A stretch of 64,000 nt of DNA from Cristatella mucedo (GCA_009760855.2 WPIO01000058.1:2286001-2350000), one strand, 5' to 3'; counted from the stretch's first letter, positions 25,346-40,300 are shown. Numbers and translations: made by a program. Notes: generated by a model from the letters alone, not told the origin.

Positions 25346-28300
25346 GAATTTATTTTAAGAATGGCGCCTAATAATTTTATGCATTGTGTTTTTATTTCAT
25401 TTTCTAATTTGCATGGTGGCACAGCTTTTTGGCGTCATTGTCTCAGTTCTGACCTCGCTGTCATGCGGCGGCAGCGCCGGTCGGAACTCGCGAGCGCGAG
25501 CGGGCGCGAACCATTGACAGGACGAGGACAGAGTGGAGCGGCTGGAGGCGGACGTATCGCGCCTCGAGACGGAGCTGCGGGAGGAACAGAGTGCGCACGC
25601 CGACACTCGCTCCGAGCTCCACAACCAGGCCGACGAGGCGGAGCTCGCTCGCCAGCAGCTCGTCGCCAAGCAGTCCGAGTTCGACCAGAAGATGGCCGCC
25701 GCGGCAGACATCTTCAAGAGCCAGATAGATCTCAAGGACAAAGTGAGAGCGTGCCGCCGCGCTGCGTACGGCGACAGCGGCTTCCCCCCCCTCGCCGCCG
25801 CCGCCAGAATGGATCGAACAGCGAGTCGTGCCCAAGTTAGCCCCCTCACCCCCTCTTTTAGCGACTGCCTCGTTTTGCAGCGCGGCTGGCTCGGCCCGCA
25901 AAACCTAGTAAGAGTGTCGCAAGCATTGCTCAGCCGATTGCCGAAGGCGGTAGGATTTCGCAGTGTGGCTGGGGTGCTCGGCAGGCTATGGGCGACGTTG
26001 CGTCGCACTACCGTTTCCAAAATCGTAGCGAAGGCTGCCAAAGCTGTCTCCTAGTGTCGTCGAAAAACACCTCGGCCATGTCGGCTGCTGTACGAGAACC
26101 GCACGAGAACGAGCGGTTCTCGTGCGGGTCACTTACAGATAGACACTCGCATCTCGCGAGCTGCAGCTCTGCAGGTCCACTTACTAGAGGAAGTCAGGTC
26201 GCTAGGTCGCTGGTCCGAGGTCTAGTGCTCTCACTAAGTTTTTAAAAAAGAAAGTAATTTTTACATAGTTTCCTCAGAGAACGTAATCTCTTTCTTGGAA
26301 CTTTGCTGATGCTGTACAGGAAGTATGCCAATACGGTTAGCGGGAGCATGCCCAATGTCAGCACGCTTACGCACACAAAGGACTATTTTAAAGGACCCAA
26401 CAAACTCGGCGAGGAACGGGTGCGTTGTTGGCGTCTTTTTAAATGTCGTCAAGTTAGGAGATGTCGTGACGAGTCAGTCAGGAGTGAGCTCCAGGCTTTG
26501 GGAGCACACAAACTGAAAGCACGATTTCAAAAGGGTCTGAGATTGGTTCGAGGCATAGCTGTGCGATTTTAGTCAATAGAGCTGGTGTTAGCCTTGCCTG
26601 GTTGGAGAGTAGCTCTGATTTGTTGGCTGGAGCCAGAGAATGAAGGAACCTTAAAGTGAGGGACAACACCTCGAAGTCGATTCGCTGCTGGATTGGGAGC
26701 CAGTACACACAGGCGAGAAGTGGTGCGACGTTCGCGACTGACAAGCCTGGCTGAGCTGTCGGCGCCTAATTGCACACGCGGGAAGACGCGAGCAGAAGAG
26801 CAGTGAGTTACAGCTGTAGAAAAAACAATTCCGCGAAGGCTCGACCTGTACCCCCTCCGAACCCAAGTCTCGTGCGTCGGCCATCGGCGCCGAGTAGCCG
26901 TTCGGCTCGGCCCGACAGACAGCTCGTCTCTCGAACGGTCGAGCGTCTTATGGACTAGCGAGTCGCCTCACTTTTCTCCTACATCTTGTCATCGTCGCCG
27001 TCGTCTCGCGGGAGATTATAGTGTCCTTGCCGCCGGTCTTTCAGGAGATCAATGATAACAGAAGCCGAGTGCAGGAGCTCGAGCAGGGCATGCTGAAGAA
27101 AATGCCGATCGACAGTGCCAATGAAATGAAGAAAGTCCTGAAGAAGCTGGTCAGTGCAAGCTCGTCGCCGCCGCCTCGAAGCTGCGTCAAGTCGGCGGCT
27201 TCGGCGGAGCGGCTGTCGCTCCTCATCCGCCGCCGTCGCCGGCCCTCTCGGTCGGTTGCGTTTCGCGCTCGCCGCCCGCGATCGCCCGCATCGGCCGCCG
27301 CTCGCCGCTCGTTGCAGCAAGCCGCGACGAAGGAGCGCGACAGCGCCGCTCAGGCGTCGGCCGCGCAGACTGCGCAGCTCAAGGACGCTCAGATCCAGGC
27401 CGCGGCGGCGGCCGCCAGCCTGGAGAAGGAGAAGGCCGGCGCGCTGCAGCTAACCGCCAAGCTGAAGGAGGCTCGTGACGAGCGCGACAAGCAGCTGCAG
27501 CAGCTGCAGGACAAGTACGACAAGCGCGAGAAGGAGCAAGCGGCGGAGACCAAGAAGAAGGTCCAGGATCTGCAGGCCAAGGCAAGATGGCGGCTTCGAT
27601 CGCTCGGCGCCGCGAGACTCGGGTGCACTCGTTGCCGGCTCGGTCGGATTGCTGGACGTCTTCTCGACCGCCCGCTCGAGCTATGGAAAGCGCTGAGAGC
27701 TCGCATGCTAATTAGTTGGCCGCTGACACGATTCGCCACGGTTCTCGTCGGTTGTCGCCTCAGGGCTGGGCTGGGGGTGGGGATGGGGTGCTGCCGTATC
27801 TAAAGCGCCTAGAAGGAGATTGAGTTCTCTGAGGGCCCTTTATCAAGTGTATTATTATTATTATTATAAGCGGCGACTTGAGCTACCGTCGCCGCCGCCG
27901 TTTTCCGCTCGCTCGCAGGTGGCTGCACTAGAGAGCCGAAGCAGCGCCGCCGCCGCAGCCGTTCGACCTACCACGGCGGCCGCCAGACGCGGAGCGGTGA
28001 GCGTGCGAGCGAGCGGGCGCTTTCCAGCGGCTCAGCTAGCCGTCGAGGGCGGCGGCTCGAACCCGGCTTCGCGCGACGCGCTCGGCTCACCGAGCGGTTC
28101 TGCCGCCCGTCTTGGCAGCTCCGAGCTTGCCATAGGCGGTTAATGTGCGAACGAGAATCGTAAAAAACGAGATAGATCAACCGACCCGGCTTGAGCAGCA
28201 GCGTGAATGGCGGGCAGTTGCAACGCCCCGCGAGCCGCCCCCCCCCCCGATGCAACTGCTTGCAGGCCCAAGGTGAGGCCGGCAGCGAGAAAGCCATGGC

Positions 28301-31300
28301 GGCGCTGACCGAGCAGCTCGCCGAAAAGCGAAAGGAGAGCAAGGAGCTGCAAAACAAGCTGGCGGCCATGGAGCAGGAGCTGAAGAAGCTGAAATCCAGC
28401 GAAGTAGACGTGAGTGCGCCCGCGCGGCGGCGGCGCGATCGGATCGCTCGAGCACCGCTCCTACTCGGCGTCTAGCCTACATTTCTCCCTTCTACCCGAC
28501 CCATTTCTCCGCTCCCGCAAACGATTGACGCGAGCTAGTCTGGCGAGCCGTCTGCGAGCGGCTGCTCTTCTGCTCGCGGCGCAGCTGAAAGAAAAGAAGA
28601 AGCAGGAGAAGCTGTTCAAAGAATTGGAAAAGCGACTGGAGCAGGAGATGAAGAGGTCGGAGAAGAGCGGCGAGAGCCTCAAGCAGCTGCAGAGCGAGCA
28701 CGAGGCTCTGCTGAGGACTCTGGCCGAGAAAGAAAGCCAGATCAAGAAGATGGAAGCCGAGATAGCCGCACTCAACGTCAGCGCCGCGCTGGCCGTCGAG
28801 CTGACGGCCAAGGTCGCCGACCTCGAGGCCACCATCAAGGACCTGAACGAAGAGAAGAAAAAGCTCACGGAGATGTTCAACAGCGAGCGGGTACGCGGTG
28901 GCTGGCGGCGTCGGCGTGAACGCGGGCCCTCGCTCTCGCCCTGTGCCGCGGCCTCCGCGGCTCTTCGCTTCGAGCCTGGGTCAAGGCCCCAAGCTCACGC
29001 CTCTCATTTCGCCCGCCGGGCTTACTGACTCGGTGCCTTCTGCGACAGTCCGTCCGCGTACTTAATTTGAATGGCCGTCCGTACGAGTATGCTCCTCTTT
29101 ATAGGTGCTGCGTAAAAAGTACTTCAACATGGTGGAAGATATGAAAGGAAAAATACGAGTGTACTGCCGAGCCAGGCCGATGAGCAAAAGCGAAAATGAC
29201 AAGGTTGGCAGTTTGCCGGCCGCCGGCAGTTTACGCTGGCGCGCCGGCTGCTGAAACAGCGGCTGCGAGCTTTTTTTAAATAGCAATTTCACCGATGCAT
29301 GCCGGGCGAACTGTGCACTTTTTGACCAGGTATTTTTCGAAAGCGTGCTGTTGCCTGGCCACACTTCTGTGCAGCTGCATGGTCGCGTCGCTTGCAGGGA
29401 AGCGTGTCAGTTCTGCGATCCGTCGACGAGTATTCTGTCAGCGTCGAGGGCAGTAGAGGAGTGAAAGAATTTCAGTTCGACCACGTCTTTATGCCCGAGA
29501 ACTCGCAGCAGGACGTCTTTGAGGACACATTCGTAAGCTTCCGTCGAGCGTTTCGACGCGATTGCGCCGCCTGCATGCAGTACGGCGAGCGAGCGCACAG
29601 TGTAGGGGGCTCTTGGGTGGAGAGCGAATTACGTCGCTGGCCGCTGCCACCGCCGGCTCTGCTGCTTGTCGGCCGCTGCGACGGCTGCAGCAGCGGCGGC
29701 CGCTGTCTCCACTCGCTCGCTCCTCGTCTTACAGCACTTGGTGCAGTCGGCGGTCGACGGCTACAACGTGTGCATATTTGCCTACGGGCAGACCGGATCT
29801 GGAAAAACGTTCACCATGATCGGCGATCGAGAGCAGAAGCTTCCGGGAATAGCGCCGAGGGCGTTCAAGAGAATTTTCGAGGTCATCGACGAGAACAAGT
29901 AAGTTATCCTGAATGTCTGTCGTCCGTGCTTGGACTCGAGCCACCTGACCGAATACGACGCCAGTGCCTGTATCTCGGACGCCGTCGTATTGTCGCTGAT
30001 CGCGTCAAAGCAGCGCGAGAGAGCAACACTAGCGCAGGTGGGCTGAAGGTGAATGCGCTCGAGAACTGTGCTCGTCGGATAATCAGCACCGACGCACTCG
30101 TAGTACTTTAAAGAAAAATCTGCTCAGTCGACTCGCTCAACTCTGTTCGCTTGGTTCGTGCAAAGAGCAGCAGCTCAACCCATGAAGTGTGTCGTTCAGG
30201 CAGTAGACAGGAGCGAAACGTAGTGCGGTATATTAGCCTACAGCTTTTCTTTTAAGATGTCCGTTCCACGCTCGAGCGTAATCCCGGGGGAGTATTGCAT
30301 TGCTTGCCGCTATTTAATTTTATTGCGTGCTTATTGTATTGCATGCTTATTATTGAATGCCTTATTGAATGCTTATTCTTGAATGCTTGTTATTGAACGG
30401 TTGCTATGTATTTTTGAATACTTTTGTACGCCTTTTAATTGCGACCGAGAGCCGAGCTGCGACCATTACATCGGCCGCGGTCGACAACCGGGGGGGGGGG
30501 GATGCAGCGTATTCACCGCTCGACTAACGCCGGTCCGGGCAGATCCGGGGCTCGAGTGAGCTCGACTCCGGATAGACAGAGGGTAGACAGAGTTCTCTGC
30601 CCTCTCGGTAGCCCACTACAGCAGCACCGCGTAAGCACGTCAATTACGGCACAGCCGCACGCATTTTTAGCAGTGCCAGACAACAGAATGACTGAGTGCC
30701 AGACAACAGAAAGAAGACAATAGAATAAAAATCCATATTTTGAAATATGCGTTTTACGCCCAATTTCTGCAGCGTCTGTCCAGGGATGGACTTCGACCGC
30801 CGACGCTAGCCTATGAAGGCTTTACTTGTGTGCAAGTGCTGAAATGCACAATAGATTTCGTTATAATGTAGTCAAAATTTATTTGAACTGCAAGGCCACG
30901 CCTTTACATTTGTGATCATTCATTTTGACTGTCCGTTTAGTCGCAAGAAGGAACGGCTAATTGGTTATGCATCCTCTGCTTCGATGTATTATTGTAGAGA
31001 TAAGTACTCGTTCAGCGTTTCGTCATACATGATGGAGCTCTACAATGACAAGCTCTTGGATTTGTACGCTGGTGATAGCGCTTTACCCGACGTAAGTCTG
31101 CGTACGCTTATCTGGCGGCTGCATTTTCGCGAACCGAGGGATGGGGATAAATGTGTGAACCGAACGAGCACCTACTGCGATACGGCCGAACGTACTGCCC
31201 GATTTGCTAGCGCCAGCTTACCTGACCTTGACCTCTTTGGTCCCTCTGAGTCCTCTCGTTCCACCCGCTCCTCGGTATCTAGCGATATCGCCGTCTTTCT

Positions 31301-34300
31301 CGTTGAAAAAATTTTGGTGATAGAGCCTTCAGCTCATATCCTTAAGTCCGGAACTCGCTACCGGCTTCGGACACCATGTGCGACGAGTCTTTTCTCGCTA
31401 AAGACGCGTATATTCCGGTCAGCTTTCCTTTCGCCCCAATGAACCTGTCTCTGAACACGATTCAGTGCATTTTTCTAGCTAGAGGTCGTACTAACCGGTG
31501 GCCACGAGTGTCTTAATGTTGGCTGTAGTATTTCGGCCCGAGTATAAAACTCGCTTGCTTTTGCTTGCTTGATGCCTTGAATGTCACTAACCCTTGGAAA
31601 TTTATTATTTTGCAGTGAGTTGTAAAGCGTCTTGATAGAGATTTAAGTTCTCACGGGCTGTAAACAAAAGACATAGTATTATTATTACTGCTGAGTAGTT
31701 AGAAAAATGGGATGGCGTGAGGGGAGGCCGAGGTATAAGCATTTCAGATAGTTAAACCTGGGTAAGATAGTGAATGGGCTTAAAAGTGAGTGACAGGATT
31801 CGTGCTAGGACTAAGGGTCCTGTATCTCACATCATTCGGTAGCCGTGTTACTACTATACGCTCACTGAATCAATGCAAGTATCTTTCCTACATTACATTT
31901 TCTTTTCGTCACTAAGCGTGATGGACTGCTCGACCTGTACTTTCTTGCGTTCTTAAGTCCTTCATCTTTGCCGCTGCAGGATTGTAGCCCGGAAACTAGC
32001 TTAGCCTACTATCGCGCGTTCTCAATTTTGTAAGTAGAAGGTCGATAAAGTAAGGTTAGTGTGCCGGCGTTGTGAGATCGTACTTGCAAGATCCATAGGA
32101 CCGTACATGAATTTACACAATTCAAGAAAAAATATTCCCACATACATTTCAGTCGAACCCAGGAAATAAACTTTCAGCGCGTCAGGACTCTGTCCGTGTA
32201 TAGGTTCTAATTACGCTCTACATCACATCGTTCGGTATAATAAGTCGCATCAAGGAGGAGCGATGAGTTGGCGGATGAGTCATTAAGTCTATCGACTAAA
32301 TGATACAAAAGATACGAGGTCCCATGCTACGTCACATGCTCAGTTAATTTCGGTTACTCGATTCCTCCAGCAGACCATCTTCAGACTCCGCATCTTCAAG
32401 CAAACTGTATTTACATCTTACCAAAGAGGAGTCGTATAAAGTATGGTAATCATGGTCACGCTTTCCGATAAGTAAGCTAAAAAGATCAGTGGCCATTTTC
32501 TCATCTGCATGCTTGAGCACTATGTAACATAATCAGAAGCCCTTTAAGCACAATAATGTTAAGGCGCCACAAATTATTAAACTACGTCATGAAAATAATC
32601 AATTCCCACAACGTTAATGATTCGCTATAGCTGCTGTAAAAGCTGGGACAAAAAACAGACAGCGAAAATGCATTTCAGAACATTTTTTCTCTCTGCCATC
32701 ACGGGTAATAATAGCTAACCGCTTGAACTCGCATTGTTGTTTCGACATGGATGGCGTCGAATTCCCTGCGTGTTTCCAACGAACACATCGGTCTTTATTT
32801 TATTGAGTTTGAGAACCGCCAAAAAATCGCAGTGCTTATTGGCAATGCATCGCACTTGCGTCTATTTTTTCCGACTACTGTATAGCTTACTTTAGTAGGT
32901 GTCACAAGTCCGAATAGCTGTCGCAGATTCAGATTTCCTTCGGAGCACGTGTTTCACATCCTGTTTGAATAGGCGTCGATAAATACGTATATAATTTATT
33001 GTATAACGGAACTTAATCTTTATCCAGGCGCTGTACCTATACTGGAGATCTCTTACTTGGAGACATCATTATGCTGCAATCAAACGTTGCTATTGTCTGT
33101 CCCTTGCACTTTTATAGGAAAAAATGGAAATAAAGAAAGATGCAAAAGGCTTGGTCTTTGTTCGCGGGGCGCAAGTTAAAGAATCCAAATCAGCGGCTCA
33201 GCTCTACGCCCTATTTGAGGCTGGCTCAAAGAATAGACACGTGGCTTCCACTAGTATGTATGAGCTTGGCACCGCAGCAGCATTGCGGACCCGCAAGCGT
33301 ATATGATTTAGCGGACTGGGTTGGTGTCATTGGCTACCAAGGTTATCCACAATTGGCTCGCGACTGCTCGCCTTAGCATCAGCTGGTTTTGGTCAATAGC
33401 AATAGAGTCGAAGCTGAGAAGCGTTTGTGAGCACAACTTCGTAATACTTGTGAGAGAGTGACTCAGATTGCTTAAACCGGATATTGGAAAGCCTAATTCT
33501 TAACCCATAGTTACTCCACGAAGCCTGGGTGTCCTGTTCCAGAGCGACCTGTCACTAAATTACCACATCAGCTCCTTGGTGGGCTGTCTTCTTTCTGCTA
33601 CGCACCATTTCAGAGATTTGGGCTCTCTTGGACAATGATACCTCAGCCGAGCTGGTCCACGAATCTGTGACATCCCATTCAGACTTCTCTAAATTGCGGC
33701 TTGCAGGTCTTCCGGCCAGTGCATTAAGAGGCTTGAAGTTGGTGCAAATCCGTGCAACAAGGCTTGTCTGTGGTGAACGTCACAGCTGCCACGTTGAACC
33801 ACTTTCCACCGACCTGCATTAGCTCTTCACCAAGAAGTGTATAGAATTAAAGGCTGTATTACTCACTTCTATTTTAGGTTCTTCCCTTCTCTAGCTCCGA
33901 GCTAGTTTAACCCCTGCGTCTTTGCTCCAGGGGTAAGGTGCTTGCTGATCATGACTCAGGTCGCGAGTTTGATGTTGACGATCTGCAGTTGGCGATCCTT
34001 CACTGCCCACTGCAAGTGATGGTGAGAGCCGGAACAGCTCTTCTGCCGCTAAATAAATGAGGCTTTTGAATCAGCTACATTCAAATTTTTTTTAATTATC
34101 CGAAATACTTTCTAATCAGGCCTCACATCTTAGCACCCACTTTTTGCCTCGTAAGTACCTCAAAACCTTTGGAGACCATGCCTTTAGTTCGCATGCTCCA
34201 GAAGCGTGAATCTCACTCCCGACTGTCATCACGACATCTCCGGACTTGACGCGTAGAAAAAGCTAATAATGTGCCTATTTCGCACATTTTTATCTCGCCA

Positions 34301-37300
34301 AGTGAATTCATATTTGTGTTCTTACACGTGCTGACATTTTTATTTTACTAATAATCAGCCAATATGCTTCCTTTGCAGCATATTTCAGGTTCCTAGGAAG
34401 ATATTTACTTCTCCGATAGTGCTATACAAATTTATTAGTATGATTATTATTAGTAGTATTATTATATGAATGATACAGTTGCAATCTAAAATTTCCTCAT
34501 CCCAGATGAATTTGCGCTGTAGATATTAGCGATAGTCAAAGCATAGTTTTAAAGGTGACCACTTAAATAGTCAGCCTAACGAATACCAAAATGCCTAAAT
34601 GTGAACGAAAAAATATGGAGTAGTCACGAATGGAAACTAAATGTGTCGCTAACGACAGCTAATTTGAATCGTGCGTGTTAGAGATATCGATACTTGCTCG
34701 TTTTTATTTAATTATCCTGCGCTCTATTTTCTACATTCTACATTAGTGGTTTTAGTGTGCGCGGTTAATTAACTACTAGCTCATTTGTTTCCTTACCATT
34801 AGACATGAATGCCGAAAGCTCCAGGTCTCACTTGATTATAAGCGTCGTCATTGAAAGCACGAATATCTTAAACGGGCAGGTCACCAAAGGCAAGGTAAGA
34901 GCTAATAGTGCGTCCGTCGTCCTCTCGGCTCTGGCGTTCATTTGTTTGTGAAAAACCAGCCTCTCCTCACCGGACGTTCTTCTCTTTCTTTTAGCTCAGC
35001 CTGGTTGACTTGGCTGGCAGCGAGCGAGTGGCGAAGACCGGCGCTAGTGCCGATCAGCTGAAAGTAAGCTCGAACGTGAACTCTCAGTGAAGCGACGCTC
35101 AGTGCGAACCCGATGCGGCGGCGGCATCGCACCAAGCAGCAGCGCATATTCCCGATTGAAGGCCCCATTCGCTCTGCGCCAGTGCGCCGGTCTGTTTGGC
35201 TCGCAGTTCTCGCTCGCGATTGGTTAAATGCTGTCAAAATTTAAAGCGCAGCTAAAGCCCACTTGCTGCTCACAGCCTTCGCTTCATGCGAACGTATCGT
35301 ATTTTGGTGTGCCGGTGTGATGCGAACTTGTGCACGCTATCATAAACCAATTGACATGCTTCATGTTCAACACATGTTAAGTCCCTACAAAGAAATTTCG
35401 TTCTCTTATGGCGCTAAGCAAATTTAATATTATCAGGGGGCTTTTTCGCTCGAGGAGCTCAAATAATGCAGTGAGTGATTGGTGAATATGAGCGACCGCA
35501 TGCGATCCTTTGCAATAGAAACTTGACAGTCACATATCAATATTCTCTCAGTATCAAAGTTTCTTGCCTCCTTGCTCTGAACTCCACTGGTACTGACTTC
35601 ATAATAATAATGATAACAAGATATTTGTATAGCACCCTAAGAGGGCTAAATCTCTCTCAAGGTACTTTATATGTGCTGCAAAAGAAGAACGACGATTCAT
35701 TAATGATATCATGCACAGTTTCACAACGCATAAGCTTGCAAAGAAATATTTACGCACCCAGAAATTGCTGTGAGAAAAAAGGGGCACTTCGAGCTTCATT
35801 TTAAATGTCGTCAAGTCTGGCAATGTCGTGACGTCAGTTGGGAGTGTGTTTTAGGCGTTGTTTGTGTACGAACAAAAGGCACGGTCTCCAAAGAGTTTTA
35901 GGTTAGTTAGAAGCACAGCTAAATGACAGAGTCTATAAAGGGCGGGTGATAAAATGCGTTGCCAGCCAGACTGGAGGTAGGTTGGATAGGTAAGCCAGAG
36001 CAAAAGAAGGAAAGGATCTAGAAGTGAGTGGCGAAACCTTGGAAGTCGAGTCGCTTATTCTCGCGGAGCCAGTTTAAATCGGCGAGAAGTGAGTTAATGC
36101 GGCTGCTGTGACGTGTATGACCGAGGAGCGCAGGGGTGGATACCTACACTAACTTTAAGCGTCTTATTGTATTTCGTCCTAGTGCGAATTTCAGCACACA
36201 TTCTGCAAGGGAACACAGGGAGTTCGACGCGCTGGATTTATCGCTCTGGTCGTATAGCGTCAGTCAAAGCTATAAGCCTCCGCAGTGCCCCGCGAAGCTG
36301 CTTTCCATTACGTTCATTACGGCGAAACCTTTTTTGCTCCCTTCTGGCGAGTTGCACTTGTTCGCGTGGTTCAAGAGCATGCATTTCCCAGCCACGGGAA
36401 AGCCGGACCTACGTCGCCAGCTGCAGGCTTGAACAAAGAGCCTGTAGCGAAGCTTTAAATTGGGCAGACGCGATTGCGTTCCCTAACTCGTCGAATCAGC
36501 CGCTGCGGTTCTTACGGCCCCGTTGCGCTTTCGGTGCTACGTGAGCTAATTCGTAGCGGCCACTCTGAGGAAACGCTCTCGTGGTTGATTTTTTTTTAAT
36601 CCGTTTAGGAAACGAACCTCCGATGGAGCCTCGACAAGGATTTCGCTGGTGGGGGGCGATTATGTATATATACCTCTAGGGCAGCGGCTCTCAACCTCTG
36701 GGTCGCCACTCCTTTGGGTGTCGAACGATCCCTTTCACACGGGGTCGCCTAAGACGATTGGAAAACACGCATTTTCACATTTTGCACACAATAATTGTAT
36801 GGTCGAGGGTCGCCGCAACATGAGGAACTGTATTAAATGGTCGCGGCATTAGGAAGGTTGAGAACCACTGCTCTAGGGTTTCGGAGCAGCTACTGCTGTC
36901 ATGCTTACCTTCGGCTCCGAGGTCTGGGTGCAACTAGCAAAAAAATTATTATGTTAATTTTAATCCTATAAACTCTTAATATTTATTTATTTATAATCTT
37001 TCCTATTATTTTGCGTTTTCGCGAGCTCCGTGACGCCTGGCTACTGATTGTAATAAGCCGTTAACTAACCAGTCAATTATCACGTGCAGGTCCGCCACCC
37101 GAACTTGCTTGAGGTCCTCGCCCTCATTTAGTCGCCGACGCCTCCTCGAGGTCGTCAGTGCGCCAGGGCTACATTTACTGGGTTTTTTAGCAGGCAGATT
37201 AGGCTGCGATGACGTCACCCAGAGTAAAGACGTAGCCTCTGTTGCTGCGAAACTTCCAGATGCCGCAGTTTTAGTAGAGGTCGCGAGGTCTGCCGTTGGC

Positions 37301-40300
37301 GGCTGTATTACTAGTTAATAATGACTGTATTACTTGTATTACTGTATTCTCATCTTAGGAAGCGAATTCGATCAACAAGTCTTTGGCTGCTCTTGGAGAC
37401 GTCATTTCAGCCTTGTCCAGTGAACAGTCGTTCATTCCTTACCGCAACAACAAGCTAACGATGCTAATGCAAGACTCTCTCGGTGGAAACTCGAAGACAC
37501 TCATGTTTGTCAACGTGTCTCCTGCAGACTATAACTGCGATGAAACTGTTACAAGCCTGATGTGAGTTAAAGCTTGTTTTGCCTTTTAAGTCACTACTAC
37601 ATGTATATGCTGCGACATTTTGTTATGATACTATTTCCTGATACACCGACAGTCCATCGTTGGTAGATGAATATTTGCTAGGAATAGTGAGTAAGCCTCT
37701 TCACCTGATTGGTCTGTGTGAATGTAGACGGGATAAAAAAAAGGCAATGACGTCATCGAGTATCGCAAACGATTAGCCTTTCTTGTCCATCGGTGCTTAC
37801 GTCCGAAGTACCACGTCATTACGACTATAGTGCTTGGCATAGCAGTTGAGTTAGTGGCAGCAACCGCCGTGTTTTTATGCGCAGTACAACGAGTACCTCG
37901 AAACCTCACACCTTGCTAGTAAGTTCCAGTCTGGCTTTAGAGCTAATCACTCCACAGAGTCAGCATTGCGTAGGGTATACAACGACCTACTTAGGAATTC
38001 AGACATGGGTAGAGTGTCTCTGCTTGTTTTGCTTGATCTTTCGGCAGCTTTTGATACCATCGATCACAAAGTTCTTCTAGAGCGCCTCTCATCTCGCCTG
38101 GGCATCACTGGCACTGATCTGCAGTGGTTCAGGTCCTATCTCAGTGGGAGACTCCAGAGTATTGACGTGAATGGACAAAGATCATCTGAAGTACCTCTGA
38201 AATATGGAGTACCTCAGGGCTCTGTGCTAGGTCCGGTTCTTTTCACGGTTTATACTCTGCCTCTTGCTGATGTGATTGCCAAGCACAATCTAGGCTTTCA
38301 CTTCTATGCGGATGACACTCAGTTGTACCTTTGCTTTGATCCCTCCCAGCCTTCGAGCACCTCAAATTCTCTCACCTCACTTGCTGCATGCATTGATGAC
38401 ATCCGCACATGGATGGCAGCCAATTTTCTAAAACTAAACGATGATAAAACTAACTTACTAGTTATGGACAAACCCAGTGTGATTCAGAGATTGGAAAGGC
38501 TGACTCTCAAAATTGGCTTTGCCAGCATATCTCCAGTTGAATCAGCTCGAAATCTAGGTGTCATATTCCAAAGAGACCTCTCGTTGGACGACCATATCAG
38601 CTCCACAGTCAAATCCGCCTATTTTCAGCTTCATAACATTGCTAAAATTCGGGCTTGTTTAGATAAGGATACGTCGAGCTTGTTTAGATAAGGATACCAC
38701 ATTTAAGTTGGTCCATGCATTCGTGACATCCCGTCTCGACTTCTGAAACTCACTGCTTACTGGCCTACCAGCATGTGCGATCAGGCGATTGCAGCTGGTG
38801 CAAAACTCTGCAGCTAGGCTTGTCTGTCGTGAGCGTCTCAGTTGCCACATTACTCCACTTCTCGCCGACCTGCACTGGCTACCAGTCAAGCAACGGATTG
38901 ACTTCAAGGTTTTGTCGCTCACTTTTAGGTCCCTTCATTCTATGGCTCCAGCCTATCTCTCAGATATACTACCCCATCAGGCCAAGTATCGTACCACCCA
39001 CTTTTCGGAATCCAATAGTCTAGAAATACCTCATACAAAACTTAAATTCTTTGGAGACCGTGCATTTAGTTCATATGCTCCCAAAGCCTGGAACTCCCTC
39101 CCGACCTGCGTAAGAACATCCCCTGACCTGACCACATTTAAAAGGAACTTAAAAAACACCTATTTTAGTGGGTCCCTGTGATTCGTCCTTGATGTGCTTA
39201 TGCGTGCTGATACTGTGCATGCTGCCACTAACCACATTTGCATGCTGACGCTGTGCATGTCACCCCTAACCATATTACCCATTTTGTTTGTTTTTCAAGC
39301 ATGATTTTACTTACCATTCAATTGCATTTCACTTTGCAGCAAATGTGAAGCGCCTAGAGAGAGACTAAGTTCTCTGAGGGCGCTTTATCAAGTGCATTAT
39401 TATTATTATTATTACCTACAGCCAAGCACGGATCGTCTCGCACAGTTAAAAGTGCGAATACAAGTGCCACCGAGTCACAAGGACGGTTCAACTATTACAA
39501 TCGGCGGTGCCATGTTGACTGTAGACAGTAACCTGTCGCTATTTTTGAGCGGTTAGGAAGTTTCGCTCCGGGTATATGAGGGTGTAATTCCACGGGCTTG
39601 CACAAGTTTTGCACCGAATATTTGAGAGCGCGACTTCACGGTCTTGAACAGTCTATTGACTTTCTTTCACTGCCCTTTGCTACGATGGGCCCCCTCATGG
39701 TCGGCAAGGCTGTAGTGCTGCATTATAGAAGTGGCTTTCAGTGTATGTATGTATGCATCTCCGTCAGTAACTCCACAAAGTCATAAAGACCATGTGGGTG
39801 TTACGCAGGAGAGTTTTTGTATAGCGCACTCACAGCCTAAGCGGCTTTTGGTACGCATTCGGTACCCAACAGACTTCGTCTCACGCAACAAAGAGAAAGT
39901 GGGAAGCATAGCAGAGTCAGGAGAGCAGTTGAGGTAGTGAGTAGCATAGAAGTAGCAGCTCAGGACCGCTGAAAAAGATGTGCCATAGTCGGCAGTTGGA
40001 GAGTAGTTGTCGTTGTGTAAGAATTGTGGAAGCGAGTTCCACAGTCTAGGACCTGCAGAGCTAAAGGTTCTGTCGCGAACTGTCTTTAAGCGGAGGAATG
40101 AGACAGCTAATTTATTGTCCACACAGGACCTGAGGGCGCAAACAGGCTGAAACTGATGCAGCAGTTCAGCTAGGTATGAAGGAGCCAAGCCGTGGCGGGC
40201 CTTGTGGGTCAGCGTAAGAACTTTGCTCTGTATCCTTTGCTCTGTATCCTTTGCTCTGTATCCTTTGCTCAACCGGCAACCATCCTAGCTCTTCCAGCAA

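Noticed and set aside
25397-26041. 214-codon minus-strand and 173-codon plus-strand frames
   Set aside because: The plus frame is real only for 25521-25742 (exon 15); the rest is GC-rich intron and antisense shadow.
27154-27453. 99-codon Arg-rich frame
   Set aside because: Alternate frame of GC-rich exon 17 and its intron.
37966-38691. Reverse transcriptase frame as a host gene
   Set aside because: It is a 5'-truncated LINE A with its 3' UTR and (ATT)n tail, inside a kinesin intron.
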